64,000 nucleotides of DNA from Natronomonas moolapensis 8.8.11 (GTDB taxonomy: Archaea > Halobacteriota > Halobacteria > Halobacteriales > Haloarculaceae): contig NC_020388.1 of the NCBI RefSeq assembly GCF_000591055.1, positions 1,736,001 to 1,800,000 on the forward strand, given 5' to 3'. Every line of letters starts with the position of its first letter. Within the stretch, counting starts at the first letter, position 1. The position numbers and the translations under genes were made by a program. Shown here one piece after another: positions 37,121 to 45,350 of the stretch. The notes under the pieces were generated by a model. The model had not been told where the DNA came from. It saw nothing but the letters and a program-made list of their open reading frames with translations, and made no database searches.

Positions 37121-38008
37121 ATGCACCGACGGACATTTCTCACGAAGACGCTCAACCGCGCGACGGTCGCCGGCACCATCGCCGGCGTTATAAATCCCTT
37201 CGAGACGGGGCGCTCTGTCGACGCGTTCTACACCGAGAGCGGCGTGTCGGAGGGACCGGAGAGCGGCGGGTTGGAAAACGGACGACGGACGCTCGCGCGC
37301 GGGATGTATCGTCTTGAATACGACTGGTGGATCCCCGATCACCGCCGGTTCCGACTCCGGTTTCCGGTCGAGCAGTCGACCTACCGGGCGGCCGCGGACC
37401 GCTCGTGGGGGTATCTCAGCGCCTTCGACGCGGCGCGGTCGAGCCGGACGGTGGCACGACTCGCAGGCGAGTTCGCGTCCATTAGCCCACTCGGCGGGGG
37501 TTCGGCCCCCGCCGACGGGGCAGACTCCGAGTTCGGAGCCCGCCTCCCACCGCGAGACCGCCTCGCCGCCGCCGTGGCGTTCGTTCGGAGCTTCGAGTAC
37601 GCCGTCGACCCGGAGACCAAGGGTGCCCCGGAGTACCACCGCGCCCCGACCGAAACGCTCGTCGACGGGCGCGGCGACTGCAAAGACGCCACGTATCTGC
37701 TCGGTGGGATCCTCTCGCAACCGCCGTTCGGCTATCGGACGGCGATGGTGTTCGTGCCCGAACACATGCTCGTCGGCGTTCGACGGGCCGACCTCCCGGA
37801 GGACGTCGACGCCGAGGCGCTCCCCGGGACCGAGTACGTCCCGATCGAGGCGACCGCCGACGAACCGATCGGGGAACTCTCGCGGGACCCGCTTCTCGCC
37901 GTCTACGACCGCGGGTTCGAATTCCTCGATTGCCGGGAGACCGCGGCGACCGCCGGACACCTCCTCTCGAACCCCTCCGAGATCGACGTTCTGACGCGGA
38001 GTATGTGA
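37121..38008 (+). CDS. Transglutaminase-like domain protein with signal sequence
   Basis: A 295-residue protein. The N-terminus MHRRTFLTKTLNRATVAGTI is Tat-signal-like. The core shows a transglutaminase/protease triad: Cys187 in VDGRGDCKDATYLLG, His215 in PEHMLVGV, and an acidic residue in PIEATADEP (about 241-249). Proteins of this type cleave peptide bonds or act as peptidoglycan-free cell-surface enzymes in archaea; the substrate is unknown. An AT-rich TATA-like stretch lies at 37045-37063. Its TGA stop coincides with the right end of the small element that follows. Confidence 0.8.
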   Translation: MHRRTFLTKTLNRATVAGTIAGVINPFETGRSVDAFYTESGVSEGPESGGLENGRRTLARGMYRLEYDWWIPDHRRFRLRFPVEQSTYRAAADRSWGYLSAFDAARSSRTVARLAGEFASISPLGGGSAPADGADSEFGARLPPRDRLAAAVAFVRSFEYAVDPETKGAPEYHRAPTETLVDGRGDCKDATYLLGGILSQPPFGYRTAMVFVPEHMLVGVRRADLPEDVDAEALPGTEYVPIEATADEPIGELSRDPLLAVYDRGFEFLDCRETAATAGHLLSNPSEIDVLTRSM

Positions 38009-38330
38009 CATCCTCCCGCGGGTAAACGCGCGGGCCTCCCACCCGGTGTTGGCCGGGCAAGTCAGTCCCGACGGTTGGGAGTCTACGGTTTGCTGGACAG
38101 TCAGCCAGTGGCGTTGCCACGAAGCCGTTACTCGTACCCCGGAGAGGGCTTCGAGTTACCTGATTGGTTAACGACTGTCGGCGTGGTCGGCTTACTGTTT
38201 GTTTCCGGCTATGAACCGCGACGACCACCGAGTCAACCGCCAGTTCTCCACGCACGGCGTACGGCACGATGGTTTGTAACGTAAATTGTCGGATTCATCT
38301 GGTGGCTAAAGCCACCAGTATTCTCCTCGA
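38005..38330 (-). mobile_element. PATE-like non-autonomous IS200/IS605 relic
   Basis: Read on the minus strand, this element has no tnpA or tnpB but keeps both kinds of terminal structure. One end has the perfect hairpin CTGGTGGC-TTTA-GCCACCAG (38299-38318). The other has CCCGCG/CGCGGG and CCCGG/CCGGG stems ending in GGAGGATGTCAC, the same right-end string as the TnpB element at 9153-9164. Haloarchaeal palindrome-associated elements of a few hundred bases are known to be moved by IS200/IS605 transposases. Interior sequence holds only scrambled frames. The stop codon of the transglutaminase gene falls within the shared terminus. Confidence 0.6.
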
Positions 38331-38335
38331 ATCTC

Positions 38336-38416
38336 TATAATCGGAAGACACTGCACACTCGATCGCACGACTGCAGTGCGATTGACGTGTAATCACTTGT
38401 GATGGTTGCTGTTATA
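38336..38416. repeat. MITE-like repeat, copy A
   Basis: Bases 38341-38410 match 63631-63700 with five mismatches in 70 (first 31 bases identical). The copy is bounded by short inverted TATAA/TTATA and contains the hairpin arms ATCGCAC (38362-38368) and GTGCGAT (38376-38382). Its left end is shorter than that of copy B by about six bases. It begins six bases after the neighbouring PATE-like element. The repeat is seen directly; calling it a miniature transposable element is inference. Confidence 0.7.
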
Positions 38417-38536
38417 ACGCTCGATGTCGGACGGCATCGGGGCGTTCCAGGTAATGTGGTGGACTCTATCGTCCACGAGTGGGCGATGCCGTCGCTGTAC
38501 CCGCATCTGTTCGAATCAGTTGCGTCACGACAGTAA
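38402..38536 (+). pseudogene. 44-residue gene remnant between the MITE and tRNA-Lys
   Basis: An ATG inside the right end of repeat copy A opens a 44-codon frame that ends with TAA two bases from the tRNA-Lys 3' end. Its latter part (NVVDSIVHEWAMPSLYPHLF) has real-looking haloarchaeal codon use and amino-acid make-up. It is therefore probably the C-terminal stub of a gene cut off by the insertion. The parent family is not recognised. Confidence 0.35.
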
Positions 38537-38537
38537 G

Positions 38538-38611
38538 CGGGCCGAGGGGGATTTGAACCCCCGACCGTCTGGTTAAGAGCCAGATGCTCTCCCTGACTGA
38601 GCTATCGGCCC
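38538..38611 (-). tRNA. tRNA-Lys (anticodon CTT)
   Basis: A 74-nt tRNA on the minus strand. The acceptor GGGCCGA pairs with TCGGCCC (38605-38611 and 38539-38545) and G is the discriminator. The anticodon arm TCTGG-CTCTTAA-CCAGA gives CTT. The T arm has GGGGGTTCAAATCCCCC. No intron or encoded CCA. The mobile-element debris lies immediately beyond its 3' end, a common place for insertions. Confidence 0.97.
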
Positions 38612-38733
38612 ACAAACACATGTACCGGCGGTCGACTCAAATACGTTGCGTTCCTCGGAGCGGTGGAGACGGTCTACCATGCCGGGATCCGGACGGGCAA
38701 ATTAAGTGATAGCGCGTCGTCGTGGGCCTTATA

Positions 38734-40191
38734 ATGAGCACCGCCGTCTCGATGGCGTCGATGTCGACGTACGCGATTCTCGGCTGCGGAAGCGTCGGCC
38801 ACGCCGTCGCGGAGGAACTCGTCGGGGAGGACAAGGACGTCCTCATCCTCGATCAGGACGAGGGGCGCGTCGAGGCGCTGCGGGATCAAGACCTCAACGC
38901 ACGCCGCGCCGACATCAAATCCGAAGCCGCCGCGGAGGCCGTCGCCGACCGCGACGTCGTGTTGATCCTCTCGCCGGACGTCGACGCAAATCTCGCCGCC
39001 GTCGAGAACCTCGGTGACAGGGACGGTGACCAGTTCATCATCGTGCGCGCGTCCGACCCGGTGATGGCCGACGAACTCCGGGCGGCGGGCGCAGACGTCG
39101 TGATCAACCCCTCCGTCGTCATCGCCGACTCGGCGCTCCGGGCGCTCGAGCAGGGCGAACTCGAGTACAAAGCGACGCAGCTTTCGGACCTCATCGGGAG
39201 CGGCGACTCGCTTGGAATTCTCGCCCACCGCTCTCCCGGCCCGGACTCGATCGCCTCGGCCGTTGCGCTTCAGGCGATCGCCGAATCCCGCGACATCGAC
39301 GCCGATATTCTCTACGAAGGCGAGATCGGACACCAGGAAAACCGAGCGTTCGTCAACCTCCTCGGGATCGAGTTGGTTTCGTTGGCCGAAACCGACCTCG
39401 AGCGGTACGACACGCTCGCGCTCGTCGACTGCGCGAAGGCGACCGATCCGGTCGTCGACCGTGACGTCGACATCCTGATCGACCACTTCGAGCCCGAGGT
39501 CGACTACGGGGCCGCGTTCAACGACATCCGGTCGAACGTCTCCTCGACGTCGACCATCATGACAAAGTACGTCCAGGAGTTCGATCTCAGCCTCTCCGAG
39601 GAGGTCGCGACCGCGCTCCTGTATGGCATCAGAGCCGAGACGCTGGATTTCAAGCGCGACACCACGCCGGCAGACCTGACGGCCGCGGCGTATCTGTACC
39701 CCTTTGCGGACCACGACACGCTCGAGCAGGTCGAATCCCCCTCGATGAGCCCCGAAACGCTCGACGTCCTCGCCGAGGCGATCCGGAACCGAGAGGTGAA
39801 AGGTTCGCATCTGGTGTCGAACGCCGGGTTTATCCGGGATCGCGACGCCCTCTCGCAGGCGGCCCAGCACCTCCTGAACCTCGAAGGCATCACGACGTCC
39901 GCCGTCTTCGCCATCGCGGACGACACCATCTATCTCGCCGCCCGCTCGAAGGACATCCGGATCAACATCGGCAACGTACTACAGGACGCCTTCGAGGAGA
40001 TCGGCGAGGTCCGGGGCCACTCGACGGACGCCTCCGCGGAGATCCCGCTTGGCATTTTCACCGGGCTAGAAATAACGGGCGACAACCGAGAGACGCTGTT
40101 GAAACTCACGGAACAGGCGGTTCGCTCGAAGCTTTTCGAGGCGATGGGCGTCGAGAGCGGAAGCGGCGGCGACGGATCGAACGGGAGCTAG
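38734..40191 (+). CDS. DHH-family phosphoesterase fused to TrkA-N domain
   Basis: A 485-residue cytosolic protein. Residues 8 to about 125 are a Rossmann NAD-binding domain (YAILGCGSVGHAVAEEL, DVLILDQDEGRVEALRDQDL) of TrkA-N type. The following part is DHH/DHHA1-like: the motif region LAHRSPGPDSIASAVAL, LVDCAKA and IDHFEPEVDYG (DHF rather than DHH), then the C-terminal substrate domain. Such fusions may hydrolyse nucleotide second messengers under nucleotide control. A CCTTATAAT box just precedes the ATG at 38734. Confidence 0.86.
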   Translation: MSTAVSMASMSTYAILGCGSVGHAVAEELVGEDKDVLILDQDEGRVEALRDQDLNARRADIKSEAAAEAVADRDVVLILSPDVDANLAAVENLGDRDGDQFIIVRASDPVMADELRAAGADVVINPSVVIADSALRALEQGELEYKATQLSDLIGSGDSLGILAHRSPGPDSIASAVALQAIAESRDIDADILYEGEIGHQENRAFVNLLGIELVSLAETDLERYDTLALVDCAKATDPVVDRDVDILIDHFEPEVDYGAAFNDIRSNVSSTSTIMTKYVQEFDLSLSEEVATALLYGIRAETLDFKRDTTPADLTAAAYLYPFADHDTLEQVESPSMSPETLDVLAEAIRNREVKGSHLVSNAGFIRDRDALSQAAQHLLNLEGITTSAVFAIADDTIYLAARSKDIRINIGNVLQDAFEEIGEVRGHSTDASAEIPLGIFTGLEITGDNRETLLKLTEQAVRSKLFEAMGVESGSGGDGSNGS

Positions 40192-40484
40192 GCGGCCGCC
40201 TCGTCGTCGGGTTCCTGCTCGGTGAGTCGCTCGACCACGTCGTTGACGAGGACGACGTCGCCGACCGCACGAACCCACCGATACGGGACGATTACACCCT
40301 CCGAGCCCGACGCCCGAGCGTCGAACAGGTCCCGATTTATATCTCCCAGCGCGAGACCGGTGACGGCCTCGCGCTGGAGGTCCAGTTGGATGTCCTCGAT
40401 CTCACCGACGAACACCCCGTTGTTCGAGTACACTTCCCGTCCGACGAGCGACGTGATCTCCTGTGGCGTCGATTCCGTTTCCAT
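40188..40484 (-). CDS. PRC-barrel domain protein
   Basis: A 98-residue protein with a PRC barrel: EITSLVGREVYSNNGVFVGE, then IQLDLQREAVTGLALGD and VIVPYRWVRAVGDVVLVND. Archaeal free-standing PRC proteins associate with RNA- and cell-division-related functions, but no specific partner is visible. Convergent with, and overlapping by four bases, the DHH-family gene. Confidence 0.87.
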   Translation of the reverse strand: METESTPQEITSLVGREVYSNNGVFVGEIEDIQLDLQREAVTGLALGDINRDLFDARASGSEGVIVPYRWVRAVGDVVLVNDVVERLTEQEPDDEAAA

Positions 40485-40630
40485 ACCGCCCGGTCGTGTC
40501 GGCTCCGTTTAAGTGTTTTCGGCCGGCGGTCCGCGGGACCGACGGGTCGCCAGCGCGTCACGCACCCTGGGTGGCATCGCAGCGACACATCCCCGAAGGA
40601 ATTAATTCCGATACGACCGTATCGGCAGTT

Positions 40631-41047
40631 ATGAGCAATACGGACAATTCTGATAGCGCCAGTGATCTCGAGGAGATCCGACGACAGAAACGAGAACGGC
40701 TCGAACAGCGGGTCACGACGCCGGATACGCCGTCAGAACCCATCGACATCGGCGGTATCGGGCACTTCGAGGAGCTACTCGAGGAGTACCCGGTCGTCCT
40801 CGTGGACTTCTACGCCGAGTGGTGTGGGCCGTGCAAGATGCTCGCGCCGACGGTCGCGGAGGTGGCGGCCGAGACCGACGCGGCCGTCCTGAAAGTCGAT
40901 ATCGACGCCCACCAAGACCTTGCCACCGAATACCAAGTCCAAGGCGTTCCGACGCTGTATCTGTTCGCCGACGGCGAACCGAAAGAGCGGATGGTCGGAG
41001 TCCAACAAAAAGGGTCTCTCGTCGACGCTATCGAGGCCGCCGCCTGA
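40631..41047 (+). CDS. Thioredoxin
   Basis: A 138-residue protein with a charged N-terminal extension of about 40 residues (EEIRRQKRERLEQR) and a thioredoxin fold. The redox centre is WCGPC (Cys65, Cys68) in VLVDFYAEWCGPCKM, and the cis-Pro is in VQGVPTLYLF. It reduces protein disulfides. The start ATG follows a TTAATT-type box by about 24 bases. The stop region is duplicated downstream (see repeat). Confidence 0.95.
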   Translation: MSNTDNSDSASDLEEIRRQKRERLEQRVTTPDTPSEPIDIGGIGHFEELLEEYPVVLVDFYAEWCGPCKMLAPTVAEVAAETDAAVLKVDIDAHQDLATEYQVQGVPTLYLFADGEPKERMVGVQQKGSLVDAIEAAA

Positions 41048-41124
41048 AGTCCCTCTCGTGGCTGCCGCCTGAAGTCCCTCTCGTGGCTGCCGCCCGAATC
41101 CCGAAGTCCCTCTCGCGGCCTTCG
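41040..41124. repeat. Tandem repeat of the thioredoxin stop region
   Basis: The 25-base unit GAAGTCCCTCTCGTGGCTGC with flanking CCGCCT occurs twice without a break (units beginning 41040 and 41065). A third, diverged copy lies about 32 bases later, near 41103. The first unit contains the gene's last codons and its stop, so the repeat extends the 3' non-coding tail rather than the protein. Probably slippage. Confidence 0.75.
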
Positions 41125-41131
41125 GGCGCTC

Positions 41132-42190
41132 TCAGGCGTCGAGAACCGCATCGATGTCGGCGTAGTCCTCCAGCAGGCGACTCATCCGATCGACCGTCCG
41201 CCCGTCCTTCGTTTTGCCGGTGTTCATCACCGAATCCGTCCGGTTGAGCGTCGTGGCGGTGTCAGTTCGGACCAACAGGACGGGAACGTCGGCCGATTCG
41301 GCCCGACCGAGGACGGTATCGGGCGGGTAGAACCCGCCGGTCAGGAGCAGGCACTCAACTCCGGAGGTCTCGAGCGCGGTGGTTTGGACGTCGGTCCGGT
41401 CGCCGCCGGTTATAAGTGCCGCCTCCCGGACACGCCGGAGTTGCCCCAGCGCTTCGCCCGCGGACATCGCGCCGACGACGAACCGCCGGATGCGGCCGTC
41501 CGTGGGGACGCCGCTCGTCAGTACATCGGCCCCCATCTCGTCGGCCAACTCGGCGATCGTAACGCCCGCGAGTTCCTCGTCGCGCGGGAGCGTCCCGTAG
41601 ACGCGGATGCCGCGCCCCTCGAGGAACGGGACGGCGTCGCTCGCGAGCGAGTCAAAGGCGGCGTCGGGCACGTCGTTGAACAGGACGCCGCCGAGACGGT
41701 CGCCGAGGACGTCGGCGGCCGCGAGCACGTCGTCGAGGTCGCTCGAGTCCTCGAAGTTGGCGACGAGGACGACGGTCGCGTCCAGCAGTTCGGCCAGGTC
41801 GGCGTCGGTCAACTCGACGATGCCGCCGGTGGTGAGCGACCCGCCCCCCTCGACGATCATGCGGTCGACGTCGGCCGACAGTGCTTCGAAGCGCTGTTGA
41901 ACCTGCTCGCGCAACGCGTCGGGGTCCTCCCGGCCCCGTATCGCCTCCTGGACGAACGTCGGCGAGTAGACGATCGGCTCCATCTCGTGCATCGCCGCGT
42001 CGAGGTCAAGCACCTCGCGGGCGAGCATCGGATCCTCGTCCAGCGTCTTGCCGACGGCCGACTGGAGGCGGGTCCCTTTGGGTTTCATATAACCGACCCG
42101 CTCGTCGCGCGCCTGTGCGGCCGTGCCGAGCGCCAGCGCGACGGCGGTCTTGCCTGTGCTCTCTTCGAGTGATGTAACGAGTACGGTCAT
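41132..42190 (-). CDS. Phosphotransacetylase-family (BioD-like plus DRTGG) protein
   Basis: A 352-residue protein. The N-terminal P-loop domain (VTSLEESTGKTAVALALG, EGGGSLTTGG) resembles dethiobiotin synthetase and the first domain of Pta. The C-terminal part carries the DRTGG-type segment LITGGDRTDVQTTALETSG. No acetyltransferase domain is present. It overlaps the acyl-CoA synthetase gene by ATGA and probably regulates or partners it; in haloarchaea the two genes occur together. Confidence 0.84.
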   Translation of the reverse strand: MTVLVTSLEESTGKTAVALALGTAAQARDERVGYMKPKGTRLQSAVGKTLDEDPMLAREVLDLDAAMHEMEPIVYSPTFVQEAIRGREDPDALREQVQQRFEALSADVDRMIVEGGGSLTTGGIVELTDADLAELLDATVVLVANFEDSSDLDDVLAAADVLGDRLGGVLFNDVPDAAFDSLASDAVPFLEGRGIRVYGTLPRDEELAGVTIAELADEMGADVLTSGVPTDGRIRRFVVGAMSAGEALGQLRRVREAALITGGDRTDVQTTALETSGVECLLLTGGFYPPDTVLGRAESADVPVLLVRTDTATTLNRTDSVMNTGKTKDGRTVDRMSRLLEDYADIDAVLDA

Positions 42191-44280
42191 AGCGTTTCGT
42201 GATCGACGGTGAGTCGGATATCGACCGCGACGACGCCGTCGGCCGTCGCCACGAGCGGGTTGATGTCCAGTTCGACGATTGCGGGGAAGTCGACGACGAG
42301 CTGGGAGAGCCGCTGGATTGTCTCGACGATCCCGGCTTCGTCGACCGGCTCTCGGCCCCGGGCGCCGCGCAACAGCGGCGTCGAGTCGATGTCCTCGAGC
42401 ATGCCGGCGGCCTCCGCCTCCGAGAGCGGCGCGATGCGGACGGTCGTATCCTCTAAGACCTCGACGAAGACGCCCCCGAGGCCGAAGAGAACCAACGGCC
42501 CGAACTGCGGGTCGCGGTTCATACCGACGATGGTCTCGACGCTGTCGTCGAGGTCGATCAGTTCCTGTACCTGCACGCCCAGCAGGCGGGCGTCGGGCCG
42601 GTAGTTCCGCGCCCGGGAGACGAGCGCCTCGTAGGTATCTTCGACGTCCCGGAGCGGGACGCCGACCTCGACGCCGCCGATATCGGTCTTGTGAAGGATG
42701 TCGGGGGAGACGACCTTCATTACGACATCGCCACCGATTCGCTCGGCGAGTTCCTTCGCCTCTCCCGGCGAGTCGACGATGTCGCCCTCGGGCGTCTGGA
42801 TCCCATAGGCGTCGAGAAGCTCCATCGCCTCGATGCCGAGGCGGTTGTCGCCCTGGCTTTTGACTCGCTCGAGGACCGACCGGGCGGCGTCCCGGTCGAC
42901 GTCGAAGGAGGCCGGCGGTTCGTAGCGCCGCTTTCGGATCGTTCGGTACCGCTCGAGGGCCGCGAGGCTCCGGACAGCCCGAGTCGGGTCGAAGTACGTC
43001 GGTGTCTCGACGTCCGAGAGCGTCTCGGAGGGGCCTTCGACCGAGGCCCCGCCCATCAGACAGACCGCGATCGGGACGTCCTCGCGCTTTCGGGCCTCGA
43101 CGAGCGTCTGCGCGAGGCGGTCGAACGAGAGGACCGCGCTCGGACAGGCGATGACGACGGCCGCGCCGACGCCGGGATCCGAGAGGACCACGTCCAGGGC
43201 GTCCCCGAACCGTTCGGCCGGCGCGTCGCCGATGACGTCGACGGGGTTGTACACGTTCGCCGTCGGCGGCAGCGACTCCTGAAGCGTCCGTCGCGTCTCG
43301 TCCTCGAAGGTCGCCAACTCGAGCTCGGAGTCCCCGATAGCGTCGGTCGCGATCACCCCCGGGCCGCCGGCGTTCGTCACGACGGCGACGCCGTCGGCGG
43401 TCGGGAGCCGCCCCCCGGCTAACATCGCCCCGAAGTCGAACAGCTCCTCGGTGGAGTCCGCCCTGATCACGCCGGCCTTCTCCAAGCCGGCCTCGTAGGC
43501 CGCCTCGCTGCCCGCGATAGCCCCCGTATGCGAGGAGGCCGCCTGCGCGCCAGCCTCGGTGCGGCCGGACTTGAGGACGACGACCGGGGTCTCTCGGGTG
43601 ACCTCGCGGGCGGTCTCGACGAACTCGGTGCCGTTCTCGATCCCTTCGAGATACCCCAACACGACGTCGGTGTCGGGGTCCTCGCCCCACGTCTCGACGA
43701 AGTCCGTCTCGTCGAGAACGGCCTTGTTGCCGAGCGAGACGACGTCTTTGAATCCGTGGCCGCGGTCGCCGGCCCACTCGAGGATGGCCGTGACGAGCGC
43801 GCCTGATTGGCTCATGAACGACATCCGCCCGGACAGTGCGTTCCGCGGGCCGAACGTCGCGTTCAGCCCCGATGGCGTCGAGACGACGCCGAGGCAGTTC
43901 GGGCCGACGAGGTTGAGATCGTACGTCTCGGCCAACTCCTGCAGTTTGCGCTCCCGCGTTGCGCCCTCGCCACCCGCCTCGCCGAACCCGGCGGTGATAA
44001 CGACGAGGTTTTCGATGCCCGCCTGGCCGGCGGACTCGACGACGTCGAGGGCGACCGTGGGCGGGACGACGATCACGGCGAGATCGGCGTCCGTCTCCGC
44101 GATATCGTCGACACAGGGGAGCCCGAACACTCGGTCGGCGCCCGGGTTCACCGGCCTGATTTCGCCGCCGAAGTCCTCGAGGAGGTTCTCCATCACTGCG
44201 GCACCGACCGAGCCCTCCCGCTCGGTCGCGCCGACGACTGCGACACGCTCGGCATCGAACACTCCGGGTACCCGTACCAT
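42187..44280 (-). CDS. ADP-forming acetate/acyl-CoA synthetase, fused alpha-beta subunit
   Basis: A 697-residue enzyme converting acyl-CoA, ADP and Pi to acid, CoA and ATP. Residues 1 to about 450 are the alpha part: the CoA-binding VVGATEREGSVG, and SHTGAIAGSEAAYEA, where the catalytic phospho-His is His255 or nearby. The remainder is the ATP-grasp beta part (DAYGIQTPEGDIVDS, PLRDVEDTYEALVSRARNY). A single fused chain is usual in haloarchaea and conserves the energy of acetyl-CoA as ATP. It runs into the Pta-like gene. Confidence 0.92.
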   Translation of the reverse strand: MVRVPGVFDAERVAVVGATEREGSVGAAVMENLLEDFGGEIRPVNPGADRVFGLPCVDDIAETDADLAVIVVPPTVALDVVESAGQAGIENLVVITAGFGEAGGEGATRERKLQELAETYDLNLVGPNCLGVVSTPSGLNATFGPRNALSGRMSFMSQSGALVTAILEWAGDRGHGFKDVVSLGNKAVLDETDFVETWGEDPDTDVVLGYLEGIENGTEFVETAREVTRETPVVVLKSGRTEAGAQAASSHTGAIAGSEAAYEAGLEKAGVIRADSTEELFDFGAMLAGGRLPTADGVAVVTNAGGPGVIATDAIGDSELELATFEDETRRTLQESLPPTANVYNPVDVIGDAPAERFGDALDVVLSDPGVGAAVVIACPSAVLSFDRLAQTLVEARKREDVPIAVCLMGGASVEGPSETLSDVETPTYFDPTRAVRSLAALERYRTIRKRRYEPPASFDVDRDAARSVLERVKSQGDNRLGIEAMELLDAYGIQTPEGDIVDSPGEAKELAERIGGDVVMKVVSPDILHKTDIGGVEVGVPLRDVEDTYEALVSRARNYRPDARLLGVQVQELIDLDDSVETIVGMNRDPQFGPLVLFGLGGVFVEVLEDTTVRIAPLSEAEAAGMLEDIDSTPLLRGARGREPVDEAGIVETIQRLSQLVVDFPAIVELDINPLVATADGVVAVDIRLTVDHETL

Positions 44281-44336
44281 CTATGTCGGCGTACGACCCG
44301 CGGCGAAAAGTACTCTCCGGCTCGCCGGACGTCGGG

Positions 44337-45350
44337 TTACTCCCGGCCGCCGTCGGCCGCCGGCGCCGTCTGCTCCGATTCGTCGGCGGCCGGTATCCCC
44401 GCAACCGCCCGGTTACGGAACCGGACGCCGAGTTTGCTGGCAACGTAGAGGCCGATTCCGACGAGGACGATGGTGCCGCCGGCGGCGACGTCGTACACGT
44501 ACGAGAGCGAAACGCCGGCGATCGTCGCCAGCTGTGCGATCCCGACCGCCGCGGCGATCGAGCGCTTGAACCCGCGAACCGGGGCGGCCGCGGCCACCGG
44601 GACGACGAGCATCGCGGCGACGAGGATCACGCCCATGATCTGCATCGAACCGACGACGACGACCGCAGTCAACACTGCCAGCAACTGGTTGTACCGCCTT
44701 ACCCCGATCCCGCTCGCCCGGGCACCGATCTCGTCGAACGTGATGTACACCAGCGGTCGGTACGCGAGCGCGATGCCGACGGTGACGATAGCGCTCAACG
44801 CGACCAACAGCGCTGCGTTGGGCCGCGAGACGGTCGCCAGGCTGCCGAAGAGGTACGCGTTGATTCCCACGGCGATGCCGCCGTCGGTCGCGGTGATGAG
44901 GACGCTTCCGATCGCGAACGCCCCGGTGAGCACGATCGCGAGTGAGGTGTCCCGGTACGCCCCCGCGTAGTCGACGAGCGTCTGTACCAAAACCGCCGCG
45001 ACGGCGGCGACGACGAGCGCCGAGAGCAACGGCGGGACGGCGACCGCGTACACGGCGTTGACGAACAGACCGGCAGCGACACCGGCAAACGCCGAGTGCG
45101 CGAGCGTGTCGGCGATCATCGCCATCTCGCGGTGAACTAAAAAGGCCCCGACGAGCGGCCCGATAACGCCGATGCAGATCGCGGCGAGATACGCCCGCTG
45201 CATGAACGGAAAGCCGAGGATGTCGATCCCGGTGAGCCCGGCGACCGCGTCCAGGACCGTTCCCCAGACGGTGTCGAGGAGGACTCCGACGCCACGGTCG
45301 AGTGGCGTCACCGCCAGAATGCTCGCGTCCGCGTTCGTGTAAGAGTGCAT
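44337..45350 (-). CDS. Metal ABC transporter permease (ZnuB/MntB type)
   Basis: A 337-residue membrane protein with eight or more hydrophobic helices. AYLAAICIGVIGPLVGAFLV, ADTLAHSAFAGVAAGLF and IMGVILVAAMLVVPVAAA are the ZnuB-family signatures. It imports zinc or manganese. Its ATG overlaps the TGA of the ATPase gene. The ATG at 45350 was chosen because the upstream frame reads as antisense of the ATPase. Confidence 0.9.
   Translation of the reverse strand: MHSYTNADASILAVTPLDRGVGVLLDTVWGTVLDAVAGLTGIDILGFPFMQRAYLAAICIGVIGPLVGAFLVHREMAMIADTLAHSAFAGVAAGLFVNAVYAVAVPPLLSALVVAAVAAVLVQTLVDYAGAYRDTSLAIVLTGAFAIGSVLITATDGGIAVGINAYLFGSLATVSRPNAALLVALSAIVTVGIALAYRPLVYITFDEIGARASGIGVRRYNQLLAVLTAVVVVGSMQIMGVILVAAMLVVPVAAAAPVRGFKRSIAAAVGIAQLATIAGVSLSYVYDVAAGGTIVLVGIGLYVASKLGVRFRNRAVAGIPAADESEQTAPAADGGRE

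Noticed and set aside
38417-38537. tRNA-Lys as an integration (att) site
   Set aside because: No duplicated tRNA 3' end was found elsewhere in the window and no integrase is present; only small elements lie there.
41132-44443. A 1,103-codon minus-strand open frame spanning two genes
   Set aside because: Its upstream two-thirds is Arg/Gly-rich shadow of the acyl-CoA synthetase frame; only the last 353 codons (Pta-like) read as protein.
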